From contig CACMDZ010000003.1 of the NCBI GenBank assembly GCA_902612575.1, positions 54,610-118,609 on the forward strand: DNA of 64,000 nt, read 5' to 3'. The notes under the pieces are model-generated. The model worked only from the letters and a program-made list of their open reading frames with translations, searched no databases and had not been told where the DNA came from. Both the position numbers and the translations under genes were made by a program. Shown here in pieces: positions 1 to 8,122 of the stretch. Every line of letters begins with the position of its first letter. Within the stretch, counting starts at the first letter, position 1. The DNA comes from an uncultured Pelagibacteraceae bacterium. GTDB taxonomy: Bacteria > Pseudomonadota > Alphaproteobacteria > Pelagibacterales > Pelagibacteraceae.

Positions 1-1
1 T

Positions 2-208
2 ATATTTTCAAAACTAACTTCATATGATTATGATGGTTGGGCAGTTCTTGAATGGGAATGCTGCCTTAAACATCCAGAAGATGGAGCAAGAGAGGGAGCA
101 GAATTTATTAAAAATCATATAATTAATACAACAGAAAAAGCTTTTGATGATTTTGCAGGTAGCGGAGCTGACCATGAAGCAAACAAAAAAATGCTTGGCA
201 TTAATTAA
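2..208 (+). CDS. Sugar phosphate isomerase/epimerase (IolE/xylose-isomerase-like TIM barrel), C-terminal fragment
   Basis: An open frame enters from the window edge and stops at TAA 206-208, giving about 68 C-terminal residues. It contains DGWAVLEWECCLKHPEDGA and a GAEFIKNHI helix, which resemble the last strand and helix of xylose-isomerase-like TIM barrels (IolE/IolI group). The stop overlaps the ATG of the Gfo/Idh/MocA gene by one base (TAATG), so the two are probably co-transcribed. That pairing is common in inositol and rare-sugar catabolism. The N-terminus and most of the active site lie outside the window, so the substrate cannot be inferred. Confidence 0.72.
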   Translation: MFSKLTSYDYDGWAVLEWECCLKHPEDGAREGAEFIKNHIINTTEKAFDDFAGSGADHEANKKMLGIN

Positions 209-1362
209 TGAATAGAAAAATACGCATCGGCATGGTTGGTGGTGGTAAAGATGCTTTTATTGGAAGTGTCCACAGAATAGCTTTAAGACTTGATGGGTAT
301 TATGAATTAGTTGCTGGATCATTTTCATCTGACTTTGAAAATTCAAAAGAAACTGGAAAAAATCTTGGTCTAGAAAATGATAGGATCTATAAAACCTATC
401 AAGAGATGGCTGAAAAAGAGTCAACTAGAGCAGATGGTATTGATGTAGTTTCAATAGTAACTCCAAATCATTTACATGTACCTATTGCAAAAATTTTTGC
501 AGAAAATGGGATACATATTATTTGCGATAAGCCAATTGGTATGTCTAGTAAGGAAGCAATAGATCTTAAAAAGGTAATTGAAAGCAAAAAATTAATATTT
601 GCTTTGACACATAATTACACTGGATATCCTATGGTTCGACATGCAAGATCTTTAGTTCAAAAAGGGGACTTGGGTTCTTTAAGAGTCATTCAAGCTGAAT
701 ATCCACAAGATTGGTTAACAACAAAAGCAGAGGATAGTGGATTAAAGCAAGCCGAATGGAGAACTGATCCCAATAGATCTGGCGCTGGTGGTTGTATAGG
801 AGATATTGGAACTCATGCATATAATTTGATTAGGTTTATAACTCGATTGGAGGTAGATGAAATTTCAGCTGATATTCATACATTTGTTGAAGGGAGAAAA
901 GTGGATGATAATGCCCAAATAATGCTAAGATTTAAAGGGGGTGCAAAAGGATCAATATGGTCAAGCCAAGTAGCAGTTGGAAATGAAAATAATCTTAAAA
1001 TTAGAATATTTGGAGAAAATGCTGGAATTGAGTGGAGACAAGAAGATCCAAATTACTTGAATTATACTAAATTTGGTAGCCCTGCTCAAAACATTACAAG
1101 AGGAAGCAATATTACTAGTGATGAAGCTAAAAATGTAACAAGAATTCCCCAAGGTCATCCAGAAGGTTATTTAGAAGGTTTTGCTAATATTTATAGTGAT
1201 GTTTACAAAGAGCTATCAGCTAATATTGATAAACAAGAATATGATAAGTCAAATAATTGTTATCCTACAATTGATGATGGAATTGATGGAATGAAGTTTA
1301 TAGAAAATGTTATTAAGTCAAGTAAGAACAATAGTAAATGGATCCAATTTAATTCTAATTAA
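208..1362 (+). CDS. Gfo/Idh/MocA family NAD(P)-dependent oxidoreductase
   Basis: This 384-aa protein has the family architecture. An N-terminal Rossmann fold begins with IRIGMVGGGKDAFIG. The DKPIGMS motif near residue 110 is the family's (E/D)KP with the catalytic lysine. The C-terminal alpha/beta domain carries GGCIGDIGTHAYNL near residue 190, supplying the usual Asp/His pair. Such enzymes oxidise or reduce sugars, inositols or their derivatives with NAD(P). It follows the isomerase fragment with a one-base overlap, as in inositol-type catabolic operons. No inositol-specific feature can be proven here. Length is normal for the family. Confidence 0.9.
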   Translation: MNRKIRIGMVGGGKDAFIGSVHRIALRLDGYYELVAGSFSSDFENSKETGKNLGLENDRIYKTYQEMAEKESTRADGIDVVSIVTPNHLHVPIAKIFAENGIHIICDKPIGMSSKEAIDLKKVIESKKLIFALTHNYTGYPMVRHARSLVQKGDLGSLRVIQAEYPQDWLTTKAEDSGLKQAEWRTDPNRSGAGGCIGDIGTHAYNLIRFITRLEVDEISADIHTFVEGRKVDDNAQIMLRFKGGAKGSIWSSQVAVGNENNLKIRIFGENAGIEWRQEDPNYLNYTKFGSPAQNITRGSNITSDEAKNVTRIPQGHPEGYLEGFANIYSDVYKELSANIDKQEYDKSNNCYPTIDDGIDGMKFIENVIKSSKNNSKWIQFNSN

Positions 1363-1421
1363 ATTTTGTTGATAAATATAATTAATAAAACCCATTTTGA
1401 TCTTTTATTTTTTTTAATAAT

Positions 1422-1450
1422 TTGAAATCAATTTCCTAGAATGATAAATT
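1422..1450 (+). promoter_or_regulatory. Candidate sigma70 promoter for the 63-aa ORF transcription unit
   Basis: TTGAAA (1422-1427) and TAAATT (1445-1450) are separated by exactly 17 bp. Transcription would then start around 1456-1458, at the foot of the first leader hairpin. The -35 is a good match and the -10 is only moderate (4 of 6), so this is an inference from spacing and position. Confidence 0.4.
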
Positions 1451-1453
1451 ATG

Positions 1454-1506
1454 TTTACCATATCTCATGGTAAAAAAGAGACCGATATCGCATCGGTTAA
1501 AAGCGA
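1454..1506 (+). ncRNA. Tandem hairpin/pseudoknot leader RNA, unassigned family
   Basis: Two adjacent modules share one layout. Module 1 has stem TTTACCAT/ATGGTAAA (8 bp, 1454-1461 with 1467-1474), loop ATCTC, an A-rich linker, then GAGA (1478-1481), which is complementary to loop bases TCTC. Module 2 has stem ACCGAT/ATCGGT (6 bp, 1481-1486 with 1492-1497), loop ATCGC, linker TTAAAA, then GCGA (1503-1506), complementary to loop bases TCGC. Between the copies the loop T-to-G change is matched by A-to-C in the tail, and the extra stem G is matched by C. This internal covariation supports two H-type pseudoknots. They lie just downstream of a candidate promoter and upstream of a strong ribosome-binding site. 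I do not recognise the family. Confidence 0.55.
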
Positions 1507-1534
1507 GTTTTGGAAAAACAAACAAGGAGAGTGT

Positions 1535-1726
1535 ATGAAAAGAATGCACAGAGTATTAAGTTCGTTTAGCCGAGGCTCAAAGAACGCTAGGCTAAATCAA
1601 CTTATGTTTCGAAACTTGAAAACTGTAGAAACTAATGCAAATGGCACAAGTGGATACGTTATCAAATCTGGGAAAAATTCAGGAGAAACATTAGGTCACT
1701 TAAAGAAAGAGGCTAAAAAGTTTTAG
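1535..1726 (+). CDS. Small basic protein, function unknown (63 aa)
   Basis: The ORF track starts at 1451, but that extension lies over the leader hairpins. ATG 1535 is preceded by AAGGAGAG at a sensible distance, so I choose this start. The product is rich in Lys, Arg, Ser and Asn (KRMHRVLSSFSRGSKNARLN) and has no membrane segment or signal peptide. I recognise no domain. It forms an isolated unit with a candidate promoter at 1422-1450, the structured leader and a terminator at 1740-1776. It could be a nucleic-acid-binding small protein, or the transcript itself could be the functional product; neither is shown. Confidence 0.55.
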   Translation: MKRMHRVLSSFSRGSKNARLNQLMFRNLKTVETNANGTSGYVIKSGKNSGETLGHLKKEAKKF

Positions 1727-1739
1727 CTTAAAGAATGAG

Positions 1740-1776
1740 ATATGGGGCAATCATATTTATATGCCCCATATTTTTT
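1740..1776 (+). terminator. Rho-independent terminator of the small-protein unit
   Basis: A perfect 10-bp stem ATATGGGGCA/TGCCCCATAT (1740-1749 with 1762-1771) has a 12-nt loop and is followed by a run of T. It lies just after the 63-aa ORF and between convergent genes. The T-run exists only for plus-strand transcripts. Confidence 0.85.
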
Positions 1777-1781
1777 CATTC

Positions 1782-2183
1782 CTATTTTACTGGTGTCATA
1801 ATTTTTTGACCTTCAACTCCCATCGCAACAACAATCGCTTTAACAGGAACATCTCCAATATTTTTTGATTCATGGACTACACCCACATCCTCTACGAATG
1901 CATCTCCAGCTTTATAGATATAGCTTTTACCTCCTTGGGTAAGCTCAATCTCTCCTTGCTGAATCATTATTAATACTGGAAAAGAGTGGGTATGAGGAAC
2001 GACTGGACCTCCAACAGGAACGTTAAACTCAAAAGCAGTTATCTTTGCTTTGCCTGAAGGATATACTATATCGTTACCCATTCCAGTTTGACTTGTAGAT
2101 ATAATTCTCTTTACATGTCCATCAGCTAAAACTGAATTATTTATAACAAATATTGAAAATAGAATAATTATTATTTTTTTCAT
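1782..2183 (-). CDS. Secreted single-domain cupin protein
   Basis: This 133-aa protein starts with a signal peptide (MKKIIIILFSIFVINNSVLA) and is predicted periplasmic. The cupin core spans about residues 45-125. Motif 1 is represented by VVPHTHSFPVLIMIQQGEIEL, with two His for metal. Motif 2 is AGDAFVEDVGVVHESKN, containing the later His. Metal-binding cupins include small dioxygenases, isomerases and sensor proteins, and the substrate cannot be told from sequence. The start has an AAGG ribosome-binding site. It converges on the small-protein unit, from which a terminator separates it. Confidence 0.8.
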   Translation of the reverse strand: MKKIIIILFSIFVINNSVLADGHVKRIISTSQTGMGNDIVYPSGKAKITAFEFNVPVGGPVVPHTHSFPVLIMIQQGEIELTQGGKSYIYKAGDAFVEDVGVVHESKNIGDVPVKAIVVAMGVEGQKIMTPVK

Positions 2184-2259
2184 ACATTACCTTTCTGATT
2201 AAGAGCGAATAAAACACAGATATTGTTTTTATACGATATGACAAAAAGGTTTTTAGAAA

Positions 2260-2826
2260 TTATTTATTCCAGGAGACTTTAAACATTACTTCATTTCTTC
2301 TCATCATAGGTAATGTAAAGGGACCATTATATGTTGCTCTTATTGCAGGTCCGTTAATATTTATATTGTCTTCAATAAGCTTTTGATTAAGAATATCTCT
2401 GTGTTTAAAAAAATTTTTGTCAGATGCTCTACCAGAATACTGAATAACTGCGAAATACCCCTCTTTGATTGTTGAAATTTTTATATCTGGGTTATTTGGA
2501 AGAGGAGTATTATCTTTAGTAAATTTAGATGGTAAATAGAATTGCATATAATAACCTTCATCTTTTTCACCTTGAGTTACTGGAACTGTCATTTTAATTT
2601 CCTCAGATTTATTGTTTTGTCCTGAAATATATCTAAAGAGTTTTCTAAAACTGTTATCGTCATTTTTATTAATAACTTCTACCACCAACCTATCTTTATA
2701 GTGTCTAATTTCATAAGTATCAGTTGAATGAACTACATTATATGGAGCTTCTTCATATGCCATTGATGAAGAATATTGGAAATTAAAAGATAAACAAATT
2801 AAAAAAAATATAATTATTTTTCTCAT
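2260..2826 (-). CDS. SOUL/heme-binding family protein, exported
   Basis: This 188-aa protein begins with a signal peptide (about residues 1-23). The mature part opens with YNVVHSTDTYEIRHYKDRLVVEV, the typical start of SOUL/HBP domains (YEVRxY), and continues with KMTVPV and FYLPSKFT, which correspond to the family's MTxPV and F-x-(M/L)-P segments. Family members bind heme or other tetrapyrroles, and bacterial ones are mostly uncharacterised. It lies 5 bp downstream of the aminotransferase gene on the same strand and is probably co-transcribed. Iron or porphyrin handling is a family-level guess. Confidence 0.85.
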   Translation of the reverse strand: MRKIIIFFLICLSFNFQYSSSMAYEEAPYNVVHSTDTYEIRHYKDRLVVEVINKNDDNSFRKLFRYISGQNNKSEEIKMTVPVTQGEKDEGYYMQFYLPSKFTKDNTPLPNNPDIKISTIKEGYFAVIQYSGRASDKNFFKHRDILNQKLIEDNININGPAIRATYNGPFTLPMMRRNEVMFKVSWNK

Positions 2827-2831
2827 ATTAC

Positions 2832-3980
2832 TTACAAGTAATTTTCGTTCATGAACAAGTTAATTCTTTTCATGCCCTCAATAATATCATCGGTGCTTCT
2901 AGCGTAAGAAAATCTTATCGTGGAATTACCTCTTTTTTGATCAAAATCTAATCCGGGAGTTATGGCAACTCCAGCTTTATTTAAAACTTCCTTACAGAAA
3001 TTGAGGCTATCATTGGAGTATTTAGAAATATCAACATAAATATAAAATGCACCATCAGGAGGAGAAAATTTTCCTAATCCAGCTTTAGGTAATTCTTCTA
3101 AAAGTATTTCTCTATTTTTTTTATAAACATTTACATTTTCATTTAATTCAATGTTAGCGTCCATTGCTGATAACGCTGTTAATTGGCTTACATGTGGTGG
3201 ACATATAAATAAATTTTGTGATAATCTTTCTACTTGTCTTACATGATCTTCTGGAACAATCATCCAACCTATTCGCCAACCTGTCATCGAAAAATATTTA
3301 GAAAAAGAATTTATAACATAACATTTGTCTGTTATTTCTAAAGCTGTGGTGGGATTATTTTCATATTGAATACCGTGGTATATTTCATCACTTATAAAGC
3401 TAACATTATTTTCTTGTGCAGTGTTTATTAAATTTTTTAGAGTTTCCTTATCAACCATCGATCCAGTAGGATTTGCAGGAGATGCAACAAGAATACCATT
3501 TAAATTATTTTTTTTTATATCTTCAGGTATTGGCTGAAATTTATTTTGTATTTCAGTTTGAATATCTACTGGAATTAAATCTTGAGATTTTAAAATTTGT
3601 CGGTAACTAGGATAGCCAGGTGCTGCTATACCCACTCTATCACCAATATTAAACAAAGATGTAAAAGATAAAATAAAAGCTCCAGATGAACCTACGGTTA
3701 TTACAACTCTATTTGGATTTAAATCAATGTTGTACCAATCTCCGTATAACTTAGAAATACGTTCTCTCAAAGCAGGAAGTCCAAGAGTAACCGTATAGCC
3801 TAAGTTATTATTAGATATTTCTTTAGTGATAAATTTTTTTGCTAATTTTGGAGCTGGGGTACCTGGCTGCCCTACTTCCATATGTATAATATGTTTGCCA
3901 TTTTTTTCAGCTATTCTAGCAGACTCCATTACATCCATTACAATAAACGGATCAACATTGCTTCTTTTTGAATTTTTCAT
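2832..3980 (-). CDS. Class I/II PLP-dependent aminotransferase
   Basis: The 382-aa protein has the fold-type I landmarks: the VGSSGAFIL turn near residue 95, ASPANPTGSMV near 165, SDEIYHGI (PLP Asp and Tyr) near 197, and NSFSKYFSMTGWRIGW with the Schiff-base lysine near 228. The C-terminus carries IRFSYARS, with the substrate carboxylate Arg. It is close to AspC/AlaA-like enzymes, but the amino donor cannot be assigned. Its usual length and complete motifs indicate an active enzyme. It probably starts the minus-strand run that continues into the SOUL gene. Confidence 0.92.
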   Translation of the reverse strand: MKNSKRSNVDPFIVMDVMESARIAEKNGKHIIHMEVGQPGTPAPKLAKKFITKEISNNNLGYTVTLGLPALRERISKLYGDWYNIDLNPNRVVITVGSSGAFILSFTSLFNIGDRVGIAAPGYPSYRQILKSQDLIPVDIQTEIQNKFQPIPEDIKKNNLNGILVASPANPTGSMVDKETLKNLINTAQENNVSFISDEIYHGIQYENNPTTALEITDKCYVINSFSKYFSMTGWRIGWMIVPEDHVRQVERLSQNLFICPPHVSQLTALSAMDANIELNENVNVYKKNREILLEELPKAGLGKFSPPDGAFYIYVDISKYSNDSLNFCKEVLNKAGVAITPGLDFDQKRGNSTIRFSYARSTDDIIEGMKRINLFMNENYL

Positions 3981-4003
3981 TTTTAATTTGATTTTAAAAA
4001 AAT

Positions 4004-4195
4004 TTATAAATTAATTTTAAAAGTTCTTGCAGATTTTTCTTCGGAAATTTTAAGAATTTTGAATTTAGACGTTTTCTCTAATTTTTGACCTTTGTTTGTC
4101 ACAAATGATTTCATTTTTTTTACTTCTCCCTCAGGCATCTTTCTTGTGTACTTAAGTGTATGTTTTTTCGAGCCTATAACAAAGATCGTTTTCAT
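4004..4195 (-). CDS. Small hypothetical protein (63 aa)
   Basis: A short, Lys-rich frame begins MKTIFVIGSKKHTLKYTRKM. It fills exactly the gap between the histidine-phosphatase gene and the aminotransferase gene on the same strand, 12 bp after the former. This placement is the main reason to believe it. An antisense frame (4092-4310) overlaps it but runs through the phosphatase gene. No signal peptide, membrane segment or domain is recognised. Confidence 0.5.
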   Translation of the reverse strand: MKTIFVIGSKKHTLKYTRKMPEGEVKKMKSFVTNKGQKLEKTSKFKILKISEEKSARTFKINL

Positions 4196-4207
4196 AATTT
4201 CTATATA

Positions 4208-4756
4208 TTATAAAGTATCGATTGATCCAATAATATTCAAGTTTTTATCTGTCACAACAATTTCACCAGAAGATGTTCCAATATTTAAAATTGCCCCAAT
4301 AACTACGTAGTGCGTAACAAATACAATATTATTTTTACTATCTATGCTGTCTATAAATTCATAAAAATCTTTTATCTGTTTATCCTCATTAGCTGCAAAT
4401 CTTATATCGTAGAATGAATTTAGAGCGTCAAATGTCTCAAAGTCATCAAAAGCATATTTTGCAGTATCTTTACATCTGCACCACTCACTAGAATAAATAT
4501 TATCAATTTTAATCTCATTTTTTTTAAAAATTAATCCAATTTTTTTTGATTGCTGAATTCCTATTTGATTTAAATTTCTTTGAGTATAACAGTTTTGCAA
4601 TTCAAAATTTTCTGGATCACCATTACCTGGGGCAAGTGCATGTCTTATAAATATAAGTTTGCCTCCCTCTTTTAAAGATTCAATAACTTTGTCATTGGCA
4701 AATGAATAATTTAATTGAAATAATAAAACTGAAAAAATTAAAATTAATTTTTTCAT
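4208..4756 (-). CDS. Exported histidine phosphatase (phosphoglycerate-mutase-like) family protein
   Basis: The 182-aa protein has an N-terminal signal peptide (about residues 1-20). FIRHALAPGNGDP contains the phospho-accepting His; the usual RHG is RHA here. YSSEWCRCKDTA matches the second Arg motif, and VFVTHYVVIGAI carries the second catalytic His. Exported members with this layout (SixA/Ais-like) hydrolyse unknown phosphate esters in the periplasm. It is one base downstream of the TPR gene, so the two are almost certainly co-translated. The substrate is unknown. Confidence 0.85.
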   Translation of the reverse strand: MKKLILIFSVLLFQLNYSFANDKVIESLKEGGKLIFIRHALAPGNGDPENFELQNCYTQRNLNQIGIQQSKKIGLIFKKNEIKIDNIYSSEWCRCKDTAKYAFDDFETFDALNSFYDIRFAANEDKQIKDFYEFIDSIDSKNNIVFVTHYVVIGAILNIGTSSGEIVVTDKNLNIIGSIDTL

Positions 4757-4757
4757 C

Positions 4758-5303
4758 TTAAACAGATTGATCTTTAATTAGTTCCTTTATTTGAGGTATC
4801 ATTATTTTTGGAGACCTCATTGATGGATAAATTTTTTTTACTCTTTCATAGCTGCTTAAAGCTTTTTCATAGTTTTTTAATTTCATTTGCACTAAGCCTT
4901 GACCTGATAAAGCTCCAAAATGTCTTTTTTCTAATTTTAAAACTTCATCAATGTCGTCTTGTGACGCTTGATACTTACCCATCAAATAAAGAACTGTAGC
5001 TCGTTTATTCCATGCTTCAGCCCATTTTGGATCAAGTTCGATAACAGTTGTAAATATATCTTCAGCTTTTTGGTATTCTTGACTGTTCATAAATGATGTT
5101 CCTCTAGATAATAAACTGGTTAAGTTTTGATCTTTTGGATGAGTTGTCCAAATACCCCAAATTTTCATTTCCGTTTCCCTTGCTGAGATTTCGCCATCTT
5201 CTAAAAGTTTTTCAAAAAGTTTATCTAATTGATTATTATCTGCTGAAAAGACTGGATTAAAAAATAAAGTTAATACTATTAAGCTTTTTAAAATAATTTT
5301 CAT
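4758..5303 (-). CDS. Exported TPR-repeat protein
   Basis: The 181-aa protein carries a signal peptide (about 1-20), then three tetratricopeptide repeats between about residues 60 and 165. These include EYQKAEDIFTTVIELDPKWAEAWNKRA and NYEKALSSYERV-type segments (quoted partly), with the usual Ala/Gly/Pro positions. TPRs mediate protein-protein contacts, and periplasmic ones often support envelope assembly. It sits between pmbA and the histidine phosphatase on the same strand. A role linked to the phosphatase is only inferred from adjacency. Confidence 0.85.
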   Translation of the reverse strand: MKIILKSLIVLTLFFNPVFSADNNQLDKLFEKLLEDGEISARETEMKIWGIWTTHPKDQNLTSLLSRGTSFMNSQEYQKAEDIFTTVIELDPKWAEAWNKRATVLYLMGKYQASQDDIDEVLKLEKRHFGALSGQGLVQMKLKNYEKALSSYERVKKIYPSMRSPKIMIPQIKELIKDQSV

Positions 5304-5309
5304 TAATTT

Positions 5310-6629
5310 TTATTTTCCCCCAACAATCATACCTTCAACATGCATTGTTGGTGAATTGGTAGAATAATTAAATTCTAGATCGTCAGCTAGAGTTATATTT
5401 TGAAAAATATTATTTAAATTTCCAGCGATTGTTATTTCACTTACCGGATATGAAAATTCACCATTCTCAATCATTATACCACTTGCACCTACGGAATAAT
5501 CTCCATTAATAATATTTGTGCCGTGACCGATAGTTTCTTTTATATAAAGAAGTTTTTTTTCTGATTTTATCAACTCACTAAAAGTTTTAGATCCGTTTTC
5601 AAAATACAGATTTGTTGTACCGCTTGCTCTGCCATTAGACTTTCTGTTTATTTTTTTTCCATTGTAAGTGTCAATCAAATAATCCTGAAGTATTCCATTT
5701 TTAATTAAATCTAAATTAATTATACCTATACCTTCACTGTCAAAGTAACGTGATCCATTAGCTTTTTTGATATCACCACGATCATTAATATTTATTTCAG
5801 TGTTGAATACTTTTTGGTTTAATTTGTCCTTTAAAAAAGTAGTACCTTTTGCAATGGCACTTGATGAAATGGCGCTAGCAAAGATTGAAAGAAAGTTTTT
5901 TGATATTCTTTTGTCAAATATAAGGCTAATTTTTTCACTTTTAATCTTTTTTGGATTTAATTTTTTCACAGCATGATCCGCTGCGATAGATCCAAGCTCT
6001 TTTGGTTTTAAAATGTCATTATAAAATCTTTTACTAGTATATTCATAATCTCTTTCCATACTTCCATTGCTTTTAGAAACAACTTCACAATAAGCTGTAA
6101 ATTGAGAAGTTTTATATCCATCAGCAAATCCATTTGAATTAGCTAATAAAAAATTTGATTTATTTTCCCCAAATCCTGAACCATTGGTATTTACAATTTT
6201 ATTATTTGAAAAAGCCTCATCTTCTGCCTCTTTTATATAATTAATTTTATCTTCATTACTCAAATGAGTTTCATCGTATAAATCTAAATCTTTCAAACCG
6301 CTAAAATGAAGATCTTTATCTGGCAGTGAATTATATTCATCTTCGGGTGTTATCTTCATTGTTTCAATACATCTATCAACTAATTCATTTAAGTTACTCT
6401 CTTTAAGGTTTGATGATGCAATTGAGGACTTTTTTTTTCCTAAATATGTAGTAAGGACAACTCCAAGATTTTCTGATCTTTCAGAACCATCTAATTTTTT
6501 ATTCCTAACATTAATATTTTCAGATACAGAACTCTGTACCAAAATACTTGCATCAGTTGAGCCAAGTTTTTTTGATTTGCTAAGACAAATATCAGCAATT
6601 TTTTTTAGATAATCTTGATCTTTAATCAT
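5310..6629 (-). CDS. pmbA: PmbA/TldE family protein (TldD partner)
   Basis: The 439-aa protein has the length and ordered motifs of PmbA/TldE: an N-terminal VRNKKLDGSERSENLG-type strand, central LIFDKR and GSRYFDSEGI segments, and a C-terminal SYPVSEITIAGNL. In known systems TldE forms a heterodimer with TldD. That heterodimer is a Zn protease degrading unfolded peptides and maturing microcins and CcdA. TldE lacks the HExxxH motif, and none is visible here. It is 5 bp downstream of tldD in the same operon, matching the expected pair. Confidence 0.92.
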   Translation of the reverse strand: MIKDQDYLKKIADICLSKSKKLGSTDASILVQSSVSENINVRNKKLDGSERSENLGVVLTTYLGKKKSSIASSNLKESNLNELVDRCIETMKITPEDEYNSLPDKDLHFSGLKDLDLYDETHLSNEDKINYIKEAEDEAFSNNKIVNTNGSGFGENKSNFLLANSNGFADGYKTSQFTAYCEVVSKSNGSMERDYEYTSKRFYNDILKPKELGSIAADHAVKKLNPKKIKSEKISLIFDKRISKNFLSIFASAISSSAIAKGTTFLKDKLNQKVFNTEININDRGDIKKANGSRYFDSEGIGIINLDLIKNGILQDYLIDTYNGKKINRKSNGRASGTTNLYFENGSKTFSELIKSEKKLLYIKETIGHGTNIINGDYSVGASGIMIENGEFSYPVSEITIAGNLNNIFQNITLADDLEFNYSTNSPTMHVEGMIVGGK

Positions 6630-6634
6630 TGAGA

Positions 6635-8047
6635 TTACAATTGAGTTCCACCAACTGTCATATTGTTTATCAACAAAGATGGCTGTCCAACACCAACCGG
6701 AACACCTTGTCCTGCTTTTCCACAGGTGCCAATTCCAGGATCTAACATCATATCATTTCCAACCATTAAAATTTCTTTTAATGATGATGGTCCGTCACCT
6801 ATTAGAGTTGCGCCTTTAATCGGAGCTCCTACTTTGCCATTAATTATTTCATATGCCTCTGTACAATTGAAAACAAATTTTCCTGATGTTATATCCACTT
6901 GACCACCACCAAAACTTACCGCAAATATACCCTTATCGACTGATTTAATCATTTCCTCTTGAGTGTTTGTGCCGCCTAACATAATTGTATTTCTCATCCT
7001 TGGCATTACGACATGTTTATAACTTTCTCTTCTTCCATTTCCTGTGGATTTTGTATTCATTAATCTGGCGTTTAATCTATCTTGCATAAAATTTTTTAGA
7101 ATTCCGTCCTCTATTAAAACAGTTCTTTCGGTTGGAGTTCCTTCATCATCAATATTTAAACTACCTCTTCTATTATCTATTGTACCATCATCTATTATTG
7201 TAACTCCTTTGCTTGCAACTTTTTTTCCTACTAAATCATGAAACGCAGAAGTTTTTTTTCTATTAAAGTCACCCTCTAAACCATGACCAACAGCTTCATG
7301 AATTAAAATAGCAGGCCAGCCTGGTCCGAGTACAACTTTCATCTCTCCAGCTGGTGAGGGTTTGCTTTCTATGTTTGTGTTTGCAATCCTAAAAGCTTCA
7401 TCGCAAACTTTTTTCCAGTTATCGTTCTTTAAATATTCATCATAATCTTGTCTTCCACCAATTCCATAAACACCAGTTTCTTTTCTTCCATTTTTTTCAA
7501 CCATCACTGACATGTTAATTCTAACCAATGGTCGATTATCTGATAATAGCTCTCCACCAGATCTAATAATTTCAATATTTTTCTTCTCAGCTAAAAGACT
7601 AGCTGTAACTTGCTTTACACTACTATCTTTAGATCTGGCATACTCATTCATATTATTAAGTAACTCTATTTTTGATTTCATTGATTTGCTTTCAATCGGA
7701 TCAATGTCTTTATAAAGTTTTTGATTAGTTTTTTTTATTTCTGAGTTGTAAGTGCCGCTATTGTTTTTTAAAGTAGATTTAAGATTATCACTTGAATTTT
7801 TTAACGATTTTTCTGAAATTTCATTTGAATGTGAGTAAGCCACGGTATCGCCTGTGACCGCTCTAAAACCATAGCCTAAATCAGAGGTATAGTTTGAACT
7901 TTTGATTTTATTATCATCTAAAACGATAGTTTCAGATTTTGTATCTTCGACGTAAAGTTCACCATCATCACAACTATTTAAAGTCTCTGAAACAATTTTA
8001 TCAGCTTTTTCTAGAGATAATTCTGAGTTTTTTAGCAAAGAGGTCAT
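6635..8047 (-). CDS. tldD: TldD metalloprotease subunit
   Basis: The 470-aa protein contains HEAVGHGLEGD near residue 250, the HExxxH zinc site of TldD, followed by glycine-rich TldD signatures (GQVDITSGKFVF and CGKAGQGVPVGVGQP). With PmbA it forms a barrel-like heterodimeric protease in the cytoplasm. It is the first gene of a minus-strand run (tldD, pmbA, TPR, phosphatase). A candidate promoter lies at 8084-8112. Length and motifs are canonical. Confidence 0.95.
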   Translation of the reverse strand: MTSLLKNSELSLEKADKIVSETLNSCDDGELYVEDTKSETIVLDDNKIKSSNYTSDLGYGFRAVTGDTVAYSHSNEISEKSLKNSSDNLKSTLKNNSGTYNSEIKKTNQKLYKDIDPIESKSMKSKIELLNNMNEYARSKDSSVKQVTASLLAEKKNIEIIRSGGELLSDNRPLVRINMSVMVEKNGRKETGVYGIGGRQDYDEYLKNDNWKKVCDEAFRIANTNIESKPSPAGEMKVVLGPGWPAILIHEAVGHGLEGDFNRKKTSAFHDLVGKKVASKGVTIIDDGTIDNRRGSLNIDDEGTPTERTVLIEDGILKNFMQDRLNARLMNTKSTGNGRRESYKHVVMPRMRNTIMLGGTNTQEEMIKSVDKGIFAVSFGGGQVDITSGKFVFNCTEAYEIINGKVGAPIKGATLIGDGPSSLKEILMVGNDMMLDPGIGTCGKAGQGVPVGVGQPSLLINNMTVGGTQL

Positions 8048-8083
8048 AGTTTATATTTAAGGGTGAATAATTTATAATCAAGA

Positions 8084-8112
8084 ATGATATGCGCGATCAT
8101 TGATCACATCAA
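8084..8112 (-). promoter_or_regulatory. Candidate promoter of the tldD operon
   Basis: On the minus strand, TTGATG (8112-8107) and TATCAT (8089-8084) are 17 bp apart, ending 36 bp before the tldD ATG. The -10 matches 5 of 6 consensus bases. No experimental support. Confidence 0.4.
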
Positions 8113-8122
8113 AACACATAAA

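Noticed and set aside
1451-1534. N-terminal extension of the 63-aa ORF
   Set aside because: The extension coincides with the two hairpins and a much better start with AAGGAGAG exists at 1535.
4092-4310. 72-aa ORF on the plus strand
   Set aside because: Overlaps both the 63-aa minus ORF and the histidine phosphatase gene antisense; neither strand context supports it.
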